Below are positions 63,729-64,000 of a stretch of 64,000 bases of DNA, in pieces; the stretch's first letter is position 1, and every line of letters begins with the position of its first letter. Source of the DNA: Methanobacteriaceae archaeon (GTDB lineage: Archaea; Methanobacteriota; Methanobacteria; Methanobacteriales; Methanobacteriaceae); assembly GCA_030016715.1 (NCBI GenBank), contig JASEJD010000008.1:1-64000 (forward strand), written 5' to 3'. Position numbers and translations under genes: made by a program. Below the pieces are notes generated by a model. That model was not told the DNA's origin. It was given only the letters and a program-made list of their open reading frames with translations, and did not search any database.

Positions 63729-64000
63729 ATGGAGATGCCTAAAACGACTGAAGAACTTGAAAGGATCCAGATCATTAATAAATTAAATAAATACAAATCA
63801 AATCTGGAAAGTAATAGAAAAAAATTCCTAATAAAACTAGGTAAGTACTATGAAAAAGACAGATCAGACAAAGAAAAGGGTATTTACAAGGTTAAAGATG
63901 AATTAAAAGATATAAAGAATCTGAATTATTCTAATCCATACGAAGCTTATCTTGTTTCTCAGATAAAAATAGGGGAAAAACTGCCTAATCTACTTGAAAA
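63729..64000 (+). CDS. N-terminal part of an unidentified protein, cut by the window edge
   Basis: An open frame from ATG 63729 running off the window (about 90 residues seen). It is highly charged and helical (TEELERIQIINKLNKY, KVKDELKDIKN). The first ATG is 7 bases after the moaC stop, with a second at 63735. No motif is seen yet, so I cannot name it; a helicase or ATPase with an N-terminal coiled coil is possible. Confidence 0.7.
   Translation, partial: MEMPKTTEELERIQIINKLNKYKSNLESNRKKFLIKLGKYYEKDRSDKEKGIYKVKDELKDIKNLNYSNPYEAYLVSQIKIGEKLPNLLE

Overview
This window looks like chromosomal DNA of a mesophilic methanogen of the order Methanobacteriales, most likely Methanobacterium or a close relative. 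The evidence is a very AT-rich background, archaeal TATA boxes (TTTAAATA, TTTATATA) with GGTGA/GGAGG ribosome binding sites, and marker genes: methenyl-tetrahydromethanopterin cyclohydrolase (mch), corrinoid methionine synthase, archaeal thymidylate synthase, DUF1890/DUF1894, a connectase-like DUF2121 protein, GHMP-type shikimate kinase, thermosome, archaeal PheS/PheT and ribosomal protein S17e. It is mostly a conserved housekeeping backbone. No CRISPR array, prophage, insertion sequence or defence island was recognised.

Layout. 1-5 kb: a partial tRNA-Ala, a GNAT acetyltransferase, an unknown membrane protein, the DUF1890/DUF1894 pair, and small redox/FMN proteins. 4-8.8 kb: a one-carbon block (metE, thyA, mch), then a DUF362-ferredoxin protein and a YjbQ protein. 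8.9-17 kb: pheT on the minus strand, then the overlapping valS-aroA-GTPase-nth operon, then a GC-rich hairpin element that may be a small RNA or tiny gene. 17-20 kb: a multi-PAS sensor split by a frameshift and a Cys-rich DUF2769 protein. 20-29 kb (minus strand): a RecJ-like DHH nuclease, a lipoprotein, desulfoferrodoxin, rubrerythrin, a CopB copper ATPase and a thioredoxin-domain protein, together a redox/metal stress set. 29-41 kb: connectase-like protein, a frameshifted metallo-beta-lactamase-fold protein, tRNA-Thr(CGU), aroC, a second HhH glycosylase, hemB, a CitG-like protein, pheS, and an RNA-turnover group (winged helix, YhaM-like exonuclease, RNase J-like nuclease). 42-50 kb: HMG-CoA synthase and thiolase (mevalonate route to archaeal lipids), a BaiN-type flavoprotein, a glutamate symporter interrupted by a 66-bp repeat-bounded insert, and the thermosome. 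51-64 kb: the lysine/aspartate operon (shikimate kinase, chorismate mutase, S17e, aspartokinase, dapA, dapB, asd, all on the minus strand), sppA, a small thioredoxin, cbiD, a glycosyltransferase, moaC and a partial gene.

How genes work together: aroA, aroC, shikimate kinase and chorismate mutase supply aromatic amino acids; ask-asd-dapA-dapB supply the lysine/threonine/methionine branch; hemB and cbiD feed tetrapyrrole and corrinoid synthesis, and corrinoid is the methyl carrier for MetE; mch is in the core CO2-reduction pathway.

The most interesting signals are (i) the two-hairpin element at 16893-17011; (ii) the gltS gene interrupted by a 66-bp in-frame, repeat-bounded insert carrying a stop; (iii) an endonuclease III whose second iron-sulfur ligand is His instead of Cys; and (iv) the connectase-like protein. 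Three further genes (PAS sensor, metallo-beta-lactamase protein, glycosyltransferase) appear frameshifted, so assembly error has to be considered. I did not find a clearly new multi-gene system.
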